Source: VFZS01 sp964353255 | GTDB lineage: Bacteria > Acidobacteriota > Terriglobia > Bryobacterales > Bryobacteraceae | Reading direction: 5' to 3' | DNA: 14,310 nucleotides | NCBI GenBank assembly: GCA_964353255.1 | Contig: CAYGVJ010000132.1 | Coordinates: 1 to 14,310 of the forward strand | Shown: piece by piece, positions 6,331 through 13,347 of the stretch | Layout: each line of letters opens with the position of its first letter | Numbering within the stretch: the stretch's first letter is position 1 | Program-made: the position numbers and the translations under genes | Notes under the pieces: generated by a model | What the model saw: only the letters and a program-made list of their open reading frames with translations | Databases searched by the model: none | Told to the model about the DNA's origin: nothing

Positions 6331-9300
6331 ATGGAGCCTCGGAGAATTCTTGTCATCTGCATGACCCTCGCCATGCTGGCTGTGTTCGGCCTGGCGCAGG
6401 TGTCCACTTCCCGCCTGGAAGGACTAATTCAGGACCAGTCGGGCGCCGTAGTTGTGGGCGCCAAGATCACGGCTATCAACAACAGGACCGCGGTGCGGCT
6501 GGAAACGACTAGCAACGAGCAGGGGCTGTTCGTCCTCCCGTCACTACCGCCGAGTGAATACACCGTTGAAGTCGAGGCCGCAGGATTCCGCAAGGCCGTG
6601 CGCGTCGGCGTGGTCCTGAACGTCGGTGGTACGGTTTCGGAAATCATCAAACTGGAGATCGGCGCCCTCACCGAGTCGGTAGTGGTCGAAGCGGACGCGG
6701 TACGCGTCCAGACCACCGACGCCTCGATCTCGCGGGTCATTACGCTCCGCGATATCGACGTGCTGGCGCAACTGGGCCGCGCACCGATGGCGCTGGCCAT
6801 CTTCGCGACCCCCGGCATCCAGATCGACCCGGCTGACGGCACTTTTTCGCGAGTAAACGGCCTGCGCCAGGGAAGCAACAATTCCACGCTGGACGGCATC
6901 GATGTGAACGATGCTCTCGTGCCCCGCCTGGGCCTCTCGCTGACCGCCGTTAACACCGATTCGGTGGAGGAGTTCCGCGTGGTCGCCAGCGGCGGTAAGG
7001 CCGAGTACGGCCGCAACGCCGGCGCCCAGATCGAGATGATCTCGCGCTCCGGCGGCAACGTCTTCCACGGGAACGCGTTCGACTACCTGCGCAACACGGT
7101 GCTCAATGCCAACACCTTCTTCAACAATTCCGCGGTCCCCGCGATTCAGCGGCCGGTGTTCATCCAGAACCTCTTCGGCGGCTCGCTGGGCGGACCCATC
7201 CTCCGTGACCGGACCTTCATCTTCGGCAACTTCCAGGGCCGGCGCACCCCAGCGCAGATCAGCCGCAACCGGACGGTGCTCACGCCGCAAGCCAAAGCCG
7301 GGCTGTTCCGCTGGAAGCCGCCGGGAAGTTCCGAAATCCAGTCGTTCGATATAGTCCGTAACGACCCGCGCGGCAAGGGCATTGACCCGCAGGTGGCCGC
7401 CATCCTCAAGCTGCTGCCCGATCCCAACAACACCGATGTCGGCGATGGCCTGAACAACGCCGGCTTCCGCTTCAACAACCCAAACGGCAGCCGCGAAGAC
7501 CAGATGACTATCAAAGCCGACCACAACGTATGGAGCGGCCACCGGGTTTTCTTCCGTTGGAGCTGGCAGCGCAACCAGTTCATTGACTCCTTGAACAATG
7601 CCGATGCCCGCTATCCCGGCCAAGCCCAGGGCACCCAGGGCGGCCGCCGCTGGGGGTACTCGATCGGCTCGGACTGGTCCATCACCACGCACATCGTGAA
7701 TAGCCTGCGCATCGGCTACCAGAGCGCCAGCGTGGATTTCCTCCGCCCGGGGCGGTTGCCAGGGTCCATGCTGGTGTCCAACAGTTGGACCGACCCGTTG
7801 AATCCCGGCTTCTCCCAGGGGCGCAACTCGCCGGTCCGCCAGTACACTGACAACCTGACCTTGGTCCGCGGGGTCCACACCTTCAAGGGCGGCTTGAGTT
7901 GGCGCTTCACCAAGCAGTGGGGCTACAACGACGCCGGCATTTATCCCAACGTCACGTTCGCCCGCAGCTTCGGCGCCATCCCTCCGGCCACCATCGGCCC
8001 CTCCACGAACATTGCTTCGGCCGACCGGCAGCGCTTCGAGGACCTCTATAACGACCTGCTGGGCCGCATGAACCAGGTGACCCAGACCTTTTACAGCGAC
8101 CTGGAGAAGTTCCAGGCGGCCGGCGCCCCGCGGGTTCGCACTCACAACATCCGCGAGTACGGCTACTTCTTCCAGGACGACTGGAAGATCCGGCCGAACC
8201 TGACGCTCAATCTCGGGTTGCGCTACGAGTTCAGCGGCGTGCCGTTTGAAGCGAACCGGCTGCAAGGCACTCTGGACAAGGCGGCCCTGATCAATGCGGT
8301 CAGCCAGATCGCCGACCTGAAGGTGCAGCGCAGCACCGAGTGGTACAACAACGACTACAACAACTTCGCGCCGCGCATCGGCTTGGCCTGGGATGTGCGG
8401 GGAGACGGCAAGATGGCCATCCGGGCTAACTGGGGCCTTTTCTACGACCGCATCATCGGCGCCGCCATCAGCCTGACGGACGGCAATACGCCGGGCTTCT
8501 CGCAGGCGGTGCCGGTCTATCCGAACAACGTGACCAACGGCGACGTCCGTGTCACTGACGGCATCCCGCTGCCGCAGCAGCCCGCTGCCCCGGTGGTCCT
8601 GCTGCCCTCGACCCGCTCGACTTCCACCGTGGTCTTTGCCCCCAATCTGAGCACAGGCTACGTCCAGCATTATAGCCTGACTATCCAGCGAGAGGTCTTG
8701 CGTAACACCGTAATCGAGGTGGGCTACGTGGGGACGCGAGGCACCAAGATGTTCGTGGATCTGAACCTGAATCAGGCTCGCATCTACCAGGACTTCCTCC
8801 CTGCTTTCCGGGAACTCCAGGCGTTCCGCGCCAGCGGCGCGCCGGTCTCCGCGGGCAACACCCTGGTGCGGATCTTCGGCTCGGCGAGTGCCGCCATTTC
8901 CAGCATCGGGGCCAGCATCATTGACCAGGGCACCGTGGGCGGTGCGGCGGATTCGATGGACCGCGCCAACTACACGCGCTACGCCGCCGCCGGGCTCTCC
9001 GATTTCTACCTGCGGAACTACCCGCAATTCAACCAGGTGATCATGGGGACCAATGACGGGCGGTCGTATTACAATTCCCTCCAGTTGAGCCTGCGCCGCC
9101 AGGCCGGCGCGGTGAGATTCAACGCCAATTACACCTTCAGCAAGTCGATGGACAACATCTCGGTGGATGGCAACGGCTTCACCAGCCCGATCGACAATTT
9201 CAACCTTGCTCTCAACCGCGGCCGCGGCGATTACGACCGGCCCCACGTGTTCAACTACGCCTTGGTTTACACCTTGCCGATTGGCAAGGGCCGCCGGCTG

Positions 9301-9795
9301 GCCGGGAACGCCCCGCGCTGGGCCGACTCGCTGATCGGCGGTTGGGACGTGGGCCTGACGAGCATCTGGCAGAGCGGCGGCGTCGTCACCTACAGCTCGG
9401 GCCGGGCCACCGGACCGGCGACCATAAATACCTGGGCCAACTACACCGGCGACCGCAACATCGGCGCAGTTGCGCGCCAGGGCAACGGCGTTTTCTGGCT
9501 CACCCCGGAGCAAATTAGCGCCTTCTCGTTCCCGGCTGCGGGCCAGATCGGCAGCAGCGGCCGGAACGCCTTCCGCGGCCCGCGCTTCTTCAACATGGAC
9601 ATGTCCCTGACGAAGAGGTTCCGGATTACCGAGCAACACCGGGTCTCCTTCCGCGCCGAGGCCTACACTCTCTTGAACAACACGAACTTCGGCACCCTGG
9701 GCACCAGCCTGGTGACGCCCGCATCGTTCGGGAAGCTGAGCGGCACTGTCGGCAACGCGCGCATCCTGCAGTTGGCCCTACGCTACGATTTCTGA
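6331..9795 (+). CDS. TonB-dependent receptor with carboxypeptidase-regulatory-like domain
   Basis: An 1154-aa outer-membrane protein of the long Oar-like type expanded in Acidobacteriota. It has a signal peptide at residues 1 to about 22 (ILVICMTLAMLAVFGLAQ). A CarboxypepD_reg-like Ig fold at about 26-105 includes LEGLIQDQSGAVVVGAKITA and LPPSEYTVEVEAAGFR. A plug-like region at about 110-240 includes VNGLRQGSNNSTLDGIDVND and VEEFRVVASGGKAEYGRNAG. A long beta-barrel follows, with repeated aromatic strands (YGYFFQDDWKIRPNLTLNLG, LRYEFSG), ending in ALRYDF with the terminal Phe typical for outer-membrane insertion. It would import a bulky nutrient, possibly oligosaccharide, using TonB/ExbBD energy encoded elsewhere. 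The substrate is not readable; the flanking sugar and hydroxy-acid enzymes suggest a carbohydrate. It appears monocistronic with its own promoter, is full length and shows no frameshift. Confidence 0.9.
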   Translation: MEPRRILVICMTLAMLAVFGLAQVSTSRLEGLIQDQSGAVVVGAKITAINNRTAVRLETTSNEQGLFVLPSLPPSEYTVEVEAAGFRKAVRVGVVLNVGGTVSEIIKLEIGALTESVVVEADAVRVQTTDASISRVITLRDIDVLAQLGRAPMALAIFATPGIQIDPADGTFSRVNGLRQGSNNSTLDGIDVNDALVPRLGLSLTAVNTDSVEEFRVVASGGKAEYGRNAGAQIEMISRSGGNVFHGNAFDYLRNTVLNANTFFNNSAVPAIQRPVFIQNLFGGSLGGPILRDRTFIFGNFQGRRTPAQISRNRTVLTPQAKAGLFRWKPPGSSEIQSFDIVRNDPRGKGIDPQVAAILKLLPDPNNTDVGDGLNNAGFRFNNPNGSREDQMTIKADHNVWSGHRVFFRWSWQRNQFIDSLNNADARYPGQAQGTQGGRRWGYSIGSDWSITTHIVNSLRIGYQSASVDFLRPGRLPGSMLVSNSWTDPLNPGFSQGRNSPVRQYTDNLTLVRGVHTFKGGLSWRFTKQWGYNDAGIYPNVTFARSFGAIPPATIGPSTNIASADRQRFEDLYNDLLGRMNQVTQTFYSDLEKFQAAGAPRVRTHNIREYGYFFQDDWKIRPNLTLNLGLRYEFSGVPFEANRLQGTLDKAALINAVSQIADLKVQRSTEWYNNDYNNFAPRIGLAWDVRGDGKMAIRANWGLFYDRIIGAAISLTDGNTPGFSQAVPVYPNNVTNGDVRVTDGIPLPQQPAAPVVLLPSTRSTSTVVFAPNLSTGYVQHYSLTIQREVLRNTVIEVGYVGTRGTKMFVDLNLNQARIYQDFLPAFRELQAFRASGAPVSAGNTLVRIFGSASAAISSIGASIIDQGTVGGAADSMDRANYTRYAAAGLSDFYLRNYPQFNQVIMGTNDGRSYYNSLQLSLRRQAGAVRFNANYTFSKSMDNISVDGNGFTSPIDNFNLALNRGRGDYDRPHVFNYALVYTLPIGKGRRLAGNAPRWADSLIGGWDVGLTSIWQSGGVVTYSSGRATGPATINTWANYTGDRNIGAVARQGNGVFWLTPEQISAFSFPAAGQIGSSGRNAFRGPRFFNMDMSLTKRFRITEQHRVSFRAEAYTLLNNTNFGTLGTSLVTPASFGKLSGTVGNARILQLALRYDF

Positions 9796-9888
9796 CGAGG
9801 CTCGCCTCGGACTGCCAGGGCATGACCGGATAGAGCCGCGGCGGGGTGGGCTTCCCAGCCCAGCCGGCATCTGCGCCGGCTTCCTACC
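9796..9888. terminator. Hairpins after the TonB-dependent receptor
   Basis: Directly after the TGA is CGAGGC-TC-GCCTCG (9796-9809). TGGGCT-TCCC-AGCCCA (9847-9862) and a GCCGGC pair follow. There is no T-run, so intrinsic termination would be weak; these may be 3'-end stabilising hairpins or extragenic repeats. Confidence 0.35.
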
Positions 9889-10445
9889 TCACCAGTTCGT
9901 GAATGACCCGTCGGGCCGCCGCAGCAGGGGGATGGGCCGCGAGCGCTCGGTGATCTCAGCGGCAAGCTGCAGGCGCTTGGGGTCCAGTTCCACCCCCAGG
10001 CCGGGCCGCTCGTTGGGCCATAGCTTCCCCTGGCGGAAGTCGAAGTGCTGCGGCAGATGCGGCTCCTCGCGCGCGCCCGCCCCGGTCATCTCCATCAGCA
10101 CCGGCCCCGAGAACGCCCCGCAAGCGTGCACCAGCGCCGCCTCCGCCACCGGCCCGGTGAAATGCGGGACCAGGCCCACGTAGTGGGTCTCGCACAGCGC
10201 GGCGATCTTCAGAAACTCGGTCAGCCCGCCCGCGTTGGGGATGCTCACCCGGGCGTAATCGATCAGGTGCTGCTCGATCAGCTCATTGATGTCCCAGCGG
10301 TCGCCGAACTGCTCGCCCACCGCGATGGGCAGCTTGACCTGCTGCCGCAGCGTGCGGTAGACGCCCGGGTTCTCCGGGCGGACCAGATCCTCGACGAAGT
10401 ACGGTTCCAACGGCTCGATCAGCGTGCTGAGCCGCACCGCGTCGG
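9889..10445 (-). pseudogene. Duplicated 3' fragment of the enolase-superfamily dehydratase gene
   Basis: Bases 9891-10445 match 11680-12234 with about eight differences by eye in 555 bp. The fragment encodes the C-terminal 180 or so residues: VEDLV (metal-ligand Glu), GEQFGDRW, PNAGGLTEFLK and PHFTGP, down to the same C-terminus ...DGSFTNW. It lacks the N-terminal capping domain and the first metal ligand/catalytic DYH motif. Upstream it is joined in frame to a transposase fragment, so a 235-residue open frame (start ATG 10596) remains, but it cannot be a working dehydratase. The high identity implies a recent duplication or gene conversion. Confidence 0.85.
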
Positions 10446-10605
10446 CATACAAGTCCATGTTGGAGCGCACCGGCACAATGGTGTCGATCGCAAACTCCTG
10501 TTTCAGCCGCCCTATCTGCTCGCCGTCGATCAGCCCCCGGTCCACGATAAGGACTTTGATCACTCCGCGGTGCACGGCCCGGACCACCTCCTTCATAAAG
10601 ACATA
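10446..10605 (-). pseudogene. DDE transposase fragment
   Basis: About 50 residues on the minus strand, including RGVIKVLIVDRGLIDGEQIG and the following RLKQEF..DTIVPVRSNMDLYADA, resemble the catalytic-core segment (VLIVDRGFIDG ... VPVRSNMD) of IS4/IS1634-like DDE transposases. The family call is from memory of the motif. The frame runs on into the enolase fragment at the shared DAVRL codons. The upstream part is not in one frame, and I see no inverted repeats or target duplication, so this is a decayed remnant. Confidence 0.55.
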
Positions 10606-10852
10606 AGCAAGTCATGATGTTTTCGGCAGAAAAATGAAGGGGGGACAAACAATTTTCCGGGGCGGCAAGATCGGCTGCTCTGAGACTTGGTGCCGGGGAT
10701 GTCGTACAGGCGTCCGAATGCCCGTCGTCAGCCACTTCCGGCAGCCCCTGCCCGGCAGGAGGCCGAGCTGGCGCCCTGGCGGGCTTTTCTACTATCCGAA
10801 TCGCAGGCAAGGGGGCAAAGGGAGAGCTGGCTTGCTCTTGCGGACTGGCAGG
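10606..10852. other. Anonymous DNA between two gene remnants
   Basis: About 250 bp with open frames that show no recognisable protein features. It includes an AT-richer patch (10605-10660) that is unlike its surroundings and may be part of the decayed insertion sequence. I see no gene, RNA or repeat I can support here. Confidence 0.4.
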
Positions 10853-10966
10853 CCGGTCGCCGAACCATTCGTGCGTCCGCAGCTCGACGGCATTCCGGCC
10901 GGAGCGACCCTTCGGCGCGGCGGCTCCGGCGGCGGCTGCGGTGAGAAAATTACCGCGTGTGGGCAT
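10853..10966 (-). pseudogene. N-terminal remnant of a second LarA-like gene
   Basis: The first 38 codons read MPTRGNFLTAAAAGAAA and continue to NAVELRTHEWFGDR. They align with the start of the intact LarA-like protein (MPTRRGFLVGAVTGAGAA ... NAIELRTHEWFGDK), then similarity ends abruptly. A strong Shine-Dalgarno (AAGGAGG at 10974-10980) is kept before the ATG at 10966. The twin-arginine pair of the intact protein is reduced to TRGNF here. The reading frame continues into unrelated sequence, so the product would be meaningless. Confidence 0.75.
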
Positions 10967-11047
10967 CGGGAGGCCTCCTTGTGACAACCGGGCCAGTTTA
11001 CAACATGATCACTACGGGTTGGCCAGCCGGCTGCTGGCTTGCCGTGG

Positions 11048-11076
11048 TTGCGCGGGAGGCCGAGACCTGGTATCTT
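11048..11076 (+). promoter_or_regulatory. Possible mazEF promoter
   Basis: TTGCGC (11048-11053), a 17-bp spacer and TATCTT (11071-11076) lie 22 bp before the mazE ATG; GGAGG-like bases (11090-11094) give the ribosome site. A small hairpin (GCCAG/CTGGC near 11020-11036) precedes it. The hexamers are only moderate matches. Confidence 0.35.
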
Positions 11077-11098
11077 CATTGTAGACACGGAGGTGCCC

Positions 11099-11341
11099 AT
11101 GCGAGTCGTGGTGCGCAGGTGGGGCAATAGCTTGGCGGTGCGTTTGCCCAAGGCCGTGGCGGTCGATTGCGGACTCAGCGAGGGCTCGCTGGCGGAGCTG
11201 CGGCTGGCGGACGGCAAAGTCGTTCTGGCGCCTGTGGCGAGGCAGAAACAGAGTCTGGAGGGGCTACTCGCGGGGGTGACCAAGGGCAATCTTCACGGTG
11301 AGGTGGACGCCGGCGAGCCGGTGGGCCGGGAGGCGTGGTGA
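11099..11341 (+). CDS. mazE: MazE-type antitoxin
   Basis: An 80-aa protein whose N-terminus (MRVVVRRWGNSLAVRLPKAV) is the characteristic MazE/AbrB swapped-hairpin DNA-binding domain. The C-terminal half (KQSLEGLLAGVTKGNLHGEV) is the extended toxin-binding tail. The ATG at 11099 is chosen because it begins the domain and has ACGGAGG just upstream; a longer frame from 11039 adds 20 unrelated residues. It overlaps mazF by 4 nt. It would neutralise MazF and repress its own promoter. Confidence 0.88.
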   Translation: MRVVVRRWGNSLAVRLPKAVAVDCGLSEGSLAELRLADGKVVLAPVARQKQSLEGLLAGVTKGNLHGEVDAGEPVGREAW

Positions 11342-11691
11342 AAGCCTGGGTTCCGCAGCGCGGGGACGCCGTGTGGATCGACCTGCAACCCCAGGCCGGG
11401 CACGAGCAGAGAGGCCGGCGGCCGGCACTGGTGCTTTCGCCCTCGGCCTACAACGCCAAGGTGGGGCTGGCCCTTCTGTGCCCGATCACCAGCCAAGTGA
11501 AAGGCTATCCCTTTGAGGTGTTGATTCCGCCGGGGTTGCCGGTGGCCGGGGCGATCTTGTCGGACCAGGTGAAAAGCCTGGATTGGCGGGCCCGGAACGC
11601 GAAGCTGCTCTGCTGCCTGCCGGGCGCCGTCGTGGATGAAACCCTTTCGAAGCTTGGTGCGTTGCTGGAGGGATCAGCTACCAGTTCGTGA
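11338..11691 (+). CDS. mazF: MazF-type endoribonuclease toxin
   Basis: A 117-aa PemK/MazF protein that follows E. coli MazF closely: GDAVWIDLQPQAGHEQRGRR (catalytic Arg region), PALVLSP, CPITSQVKGYPFEV (catalytic Thr) and SDQVKSLDWRARNA. It would cleave mRNA at short sequence motifs when MazE is degraded. GTG at 11338 gives the usual 4-nt GTGA overlap with mazE; GTG at 11335 is equally open. Its 3' end overlaps the enolase-superfamily gene on the opposite strand by 14 bp, so the last residues (SATSS) are encoded in that gene's 3' end. This suggests the module was placed there secondarily. Confidence 0.9.
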   Translation: MKAWVPQRGDAVWIDLQPQAGHEQRGRRPALVLSPSAYNAKVGLALLCPITSQVKGYPFEVLIPPGLPVAGAILSDQVKSLDWRARNAKLLCCLPGAVVDETLSKLGALLEGSATSS

Positions 11692-12883
11692 ACGAGCCGT
11701 CGGGCCGCCGCAGCAGGGGGATGGGGCGCGAGCGCTCGGTGATCTCAGCGGCAAGCTGCAGGCGCTTGGGATCCAGTTCCACCCCCAGGCCGGGCCGCTC
11801 GTTGGGCCATAGCTTCCCCTGGCGGAAGTCGAAGTGCTGCGGCAGATGCGGCTCCTCGCGCGCGCCCGCCCCGGTCATCTCCATCAGCACCGGCCCCGAG
11901 AACGCCCCGCAAGCGTGCACCAGCGCCGCCTCCGCCACCGGCCCGGTGAAATGCGGGACCAGGCCCACGTAGTGGGTCTCGCACAGCGCGGCGATCTTCA
12001 GAAACTCGGTCAGCCCGCCCGCGTTGGGGATGCTCACCCGGGCGTAATCGATCAGGTGCTGCTCGATCAGCTCATTGATGTCCCAGCGGTCGCCGAACTG
12101 CTCGCCCACCGCGATGGGCAGCTTGACCTGCTGCCGCAGCGTGCGGTAAACGCCCGGGTTCTCCGAGCGGACCAGATCCTCGACGAAGTACGGTTCCAGC
12201 GGCTCGATCAGCGTGCTCAGCCGCACCGCGTCGGGCAGGTCCAGCCGGGTGTGATAGTCAATGGCCCAGTCCCCTTCCTTGCCCACGCCTTCCCGGATCT
12301 CCTTGCAGTTCTCGTAGGTCTTTTGGACCATCTGCCGGGAGTTGAACGGAACCCCGCGGCCGGGATCCGCCACTGAGGTCCGGAAGGCCCGGAAGCCCGC
12401 CTCGAGGCAGGCCCGGGCGGTCTCCCGGAGGCTCCCCTGGCTGGGGAAGCTGGTGGCGTAACACTCGACGTGGTCCCGCGTCAGGCCGCCCAGCAGCGCC
12501 CAGACCGGCACCCCCAGCGCCTTGCCCTTGATGTCCCACAGCGCCAGGTCCAGCGCGCCCAGCGCGTGCAGCTTCTCCCGGCCCGCCGGGTAGAAGTAGC
12601 CGCGATACATGAGCTGCCAGAGGTGCTCGATGCGCCCGGGGTCTTCCCCGATCAGCATGGCGGCCGACTGCTCGAGGGTGTCCTTCGAGCCGCCCTCCCC
12701 GATGCCGGTGATCCCCTGATCGGTCTCCACAGTGACTACCTGGGCGCTTTGGTTGAAGGTCGGACGGTTCCTCGGGTTGTGGTAGAAGCGGATGCGGGTG
12801 ATCTTCATCTTGGGCAGCGCGGCGTGCGCCAGCGCGGCGCCTGATGCCAGCATCGCGGAACGAAGAAAAGACCTGCGGTTCAT
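11678..12883 (-). CDS. Enolase-superfamily dehydratase (mandelate racemase/galactonate dehydratase type), Tat-exported
   Basis: A 401-aa protein. MNRRSFLRSAMLASGAALAHA is a Tat signal, so it is probably periplasmic. A capping domain follows, then the barrel. D209 and H211 (IDYHTRLD), E235 (FVEDLV), E261 (GEQFGDRW) and H311 (PHFTGP) have the same mutual spacing as the metal ligands and catalytic His pair of E. coli D-galactonate dehydratase as I recall them. The canonical K-x-K on the second strand is not evident (FRAFRTSV), also as in that subgroup. Dehydration of an aldonic acid is therefore the best guess; the actual sugar acid is unknown. ATG at 12883 starts the Tat motif; an ATG 12 nt earlier is possible. 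A 98-99% identical 3' fragment lies at 9889-10445. MazF converges on its 3' end with a 14-bp overlap. Confidence 0.85.
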   Translation of the reverse strand: MNRRSFLRSAMLASGAALAHAALPKMKITRIRFYHNPRNRPTFNQSAQVVTVETDQGITGIGEGGSKDTLEQSAAMLIGEDPGRIEHLWQLMYRGYFYPAGREKLHALGALDLALWDIKGKALGVPVWALLGGLTRDHVECYATSFPSQGSLRETARACLEAGFRAFRTSVADPGRGVPFNSRQMVQKTYENCKEIREGVGKEGDWAIDYHTRLDLPDAVRLSTLIEPLEPYFVEDLVRSENPGVYRTLRQQVKLPIAVGEQFGDRWDINELIEQHLIDYARVSIPNAGGLTEFLKIAALCETHYVGLVPHFTGPVAEAALVHACGAFSGPVLMEMTGAGAREEPHLPQHFDFRQGKLWPNERPGLGVELDPKRLQLAAEITERSRPIPLLRRPDGSFTNW

Positions 12884-12890
12884 GTGCGCC

Positions 12891-12922
12891 AACATACCTC
12901 ATTTTTCGGACAGTTGGCAACT
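12891..12922 (-). promoter_or_regulatory. Promoter and AGTTG-N-CAACT site before the dehydratase gene
   Basis: On the minus strand TTGCCA (12920-12915), an 18-bp spacer and TATGTT (12896-12891) end 7 nt before the ATG at 12883, again hinting at a near-leaderless transcript. The -35 overlaps the palindrome AGTTGGCAACT (12912-12922), which shares the AGTTGCC half-site with the inverted repeat before the LarA-like gene. Confidence 0.4.
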
Positions 12923-12944
12923 CACTGTGCTCCAATGGCTCCTT

Positions 12945-13346
12945 GTGGCTGCGCCGCAGGTAACAGTCGTGGCCGGGCTGATCGAGCGCGAGGGCCGGGT
13001 GCTGATCTGCCAGCGCCGACCCACGGACCGCTATCCGCTCAAGTGGGAGTTCCCCGGCGGGAAGGTGGAGCCGGGAGAGGCGCCGGCCGCGGCGCTGGCG
13101 CGGGAGCTGGAAGAAGAACTCTCCATACGGGCCACGGTGGGAGCGGAAATCCTGCGCTACCGCTTCTGCTACCCCAGTCGCCGGCCCATTCTTTTGGTCT
13201 TCTTTCGGGTCACGGACTACCAGGGCCGGTTGCGCAACCGCCAGTTCGCGCGAATGCTGTGGGAAGCGCCGGCGCGCCTTCCGCAGTACAACTTTGTGGA
13301 TGGGGACGCGGAGTTCGTGCGGCGCCTGGCGCGTGGCCGGTTCTAG
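12945..13346 (+). CDS. MutT-type Nudix hydrolase
   Basis: About 133 aa from GTG 12945, a typical length for (deoxy)nucleoside triphosphate pyrophosphohydrolases of the MutT/CTP-pyrophosphohydrolase group. The protein shows VTVVAGLIEREGRVLICQRR, then WEFPGGKVEPGE. The Nudix box G39-x5-E45-x7-RELEEE is complete except that the final conserved Gly is Ser (EELSI). It would hydrolyse oxidised or non-canonical nucleotides, for example 8-oxo-dGTP, in the cytoplasm. The start is uncertain: GTG 12927 is also possible, and an open frame extends upstream into the divergent gene, which is unlikely to be used. No clear ribosome site is visible. It converges with the next gene, leaving 1 bp between stops. 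Confidence 0.85.
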   Translation: MAAPQVTVVAGLIEREGRVLICQRRPTDRYPLKWEFPGGKVEPGEAPAAALARELEEELSIRATVGAEILRYRFCYPSRRPILLVFFRVTDYQGRLRNRQFARMLWEAPARLPQYNFVDGDAEFVRRLARGRF

Positions 13347-13347
13347 C

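Noticed and set aside
6544..9639. A 1031-residue open frame antisense to the TonB-dependent receptor
   Set aside because: It mirrors the codon pattern of the receptor gene in a GC-rich genome, has no domain-like features, and the plus-strand protein is unmistakable.
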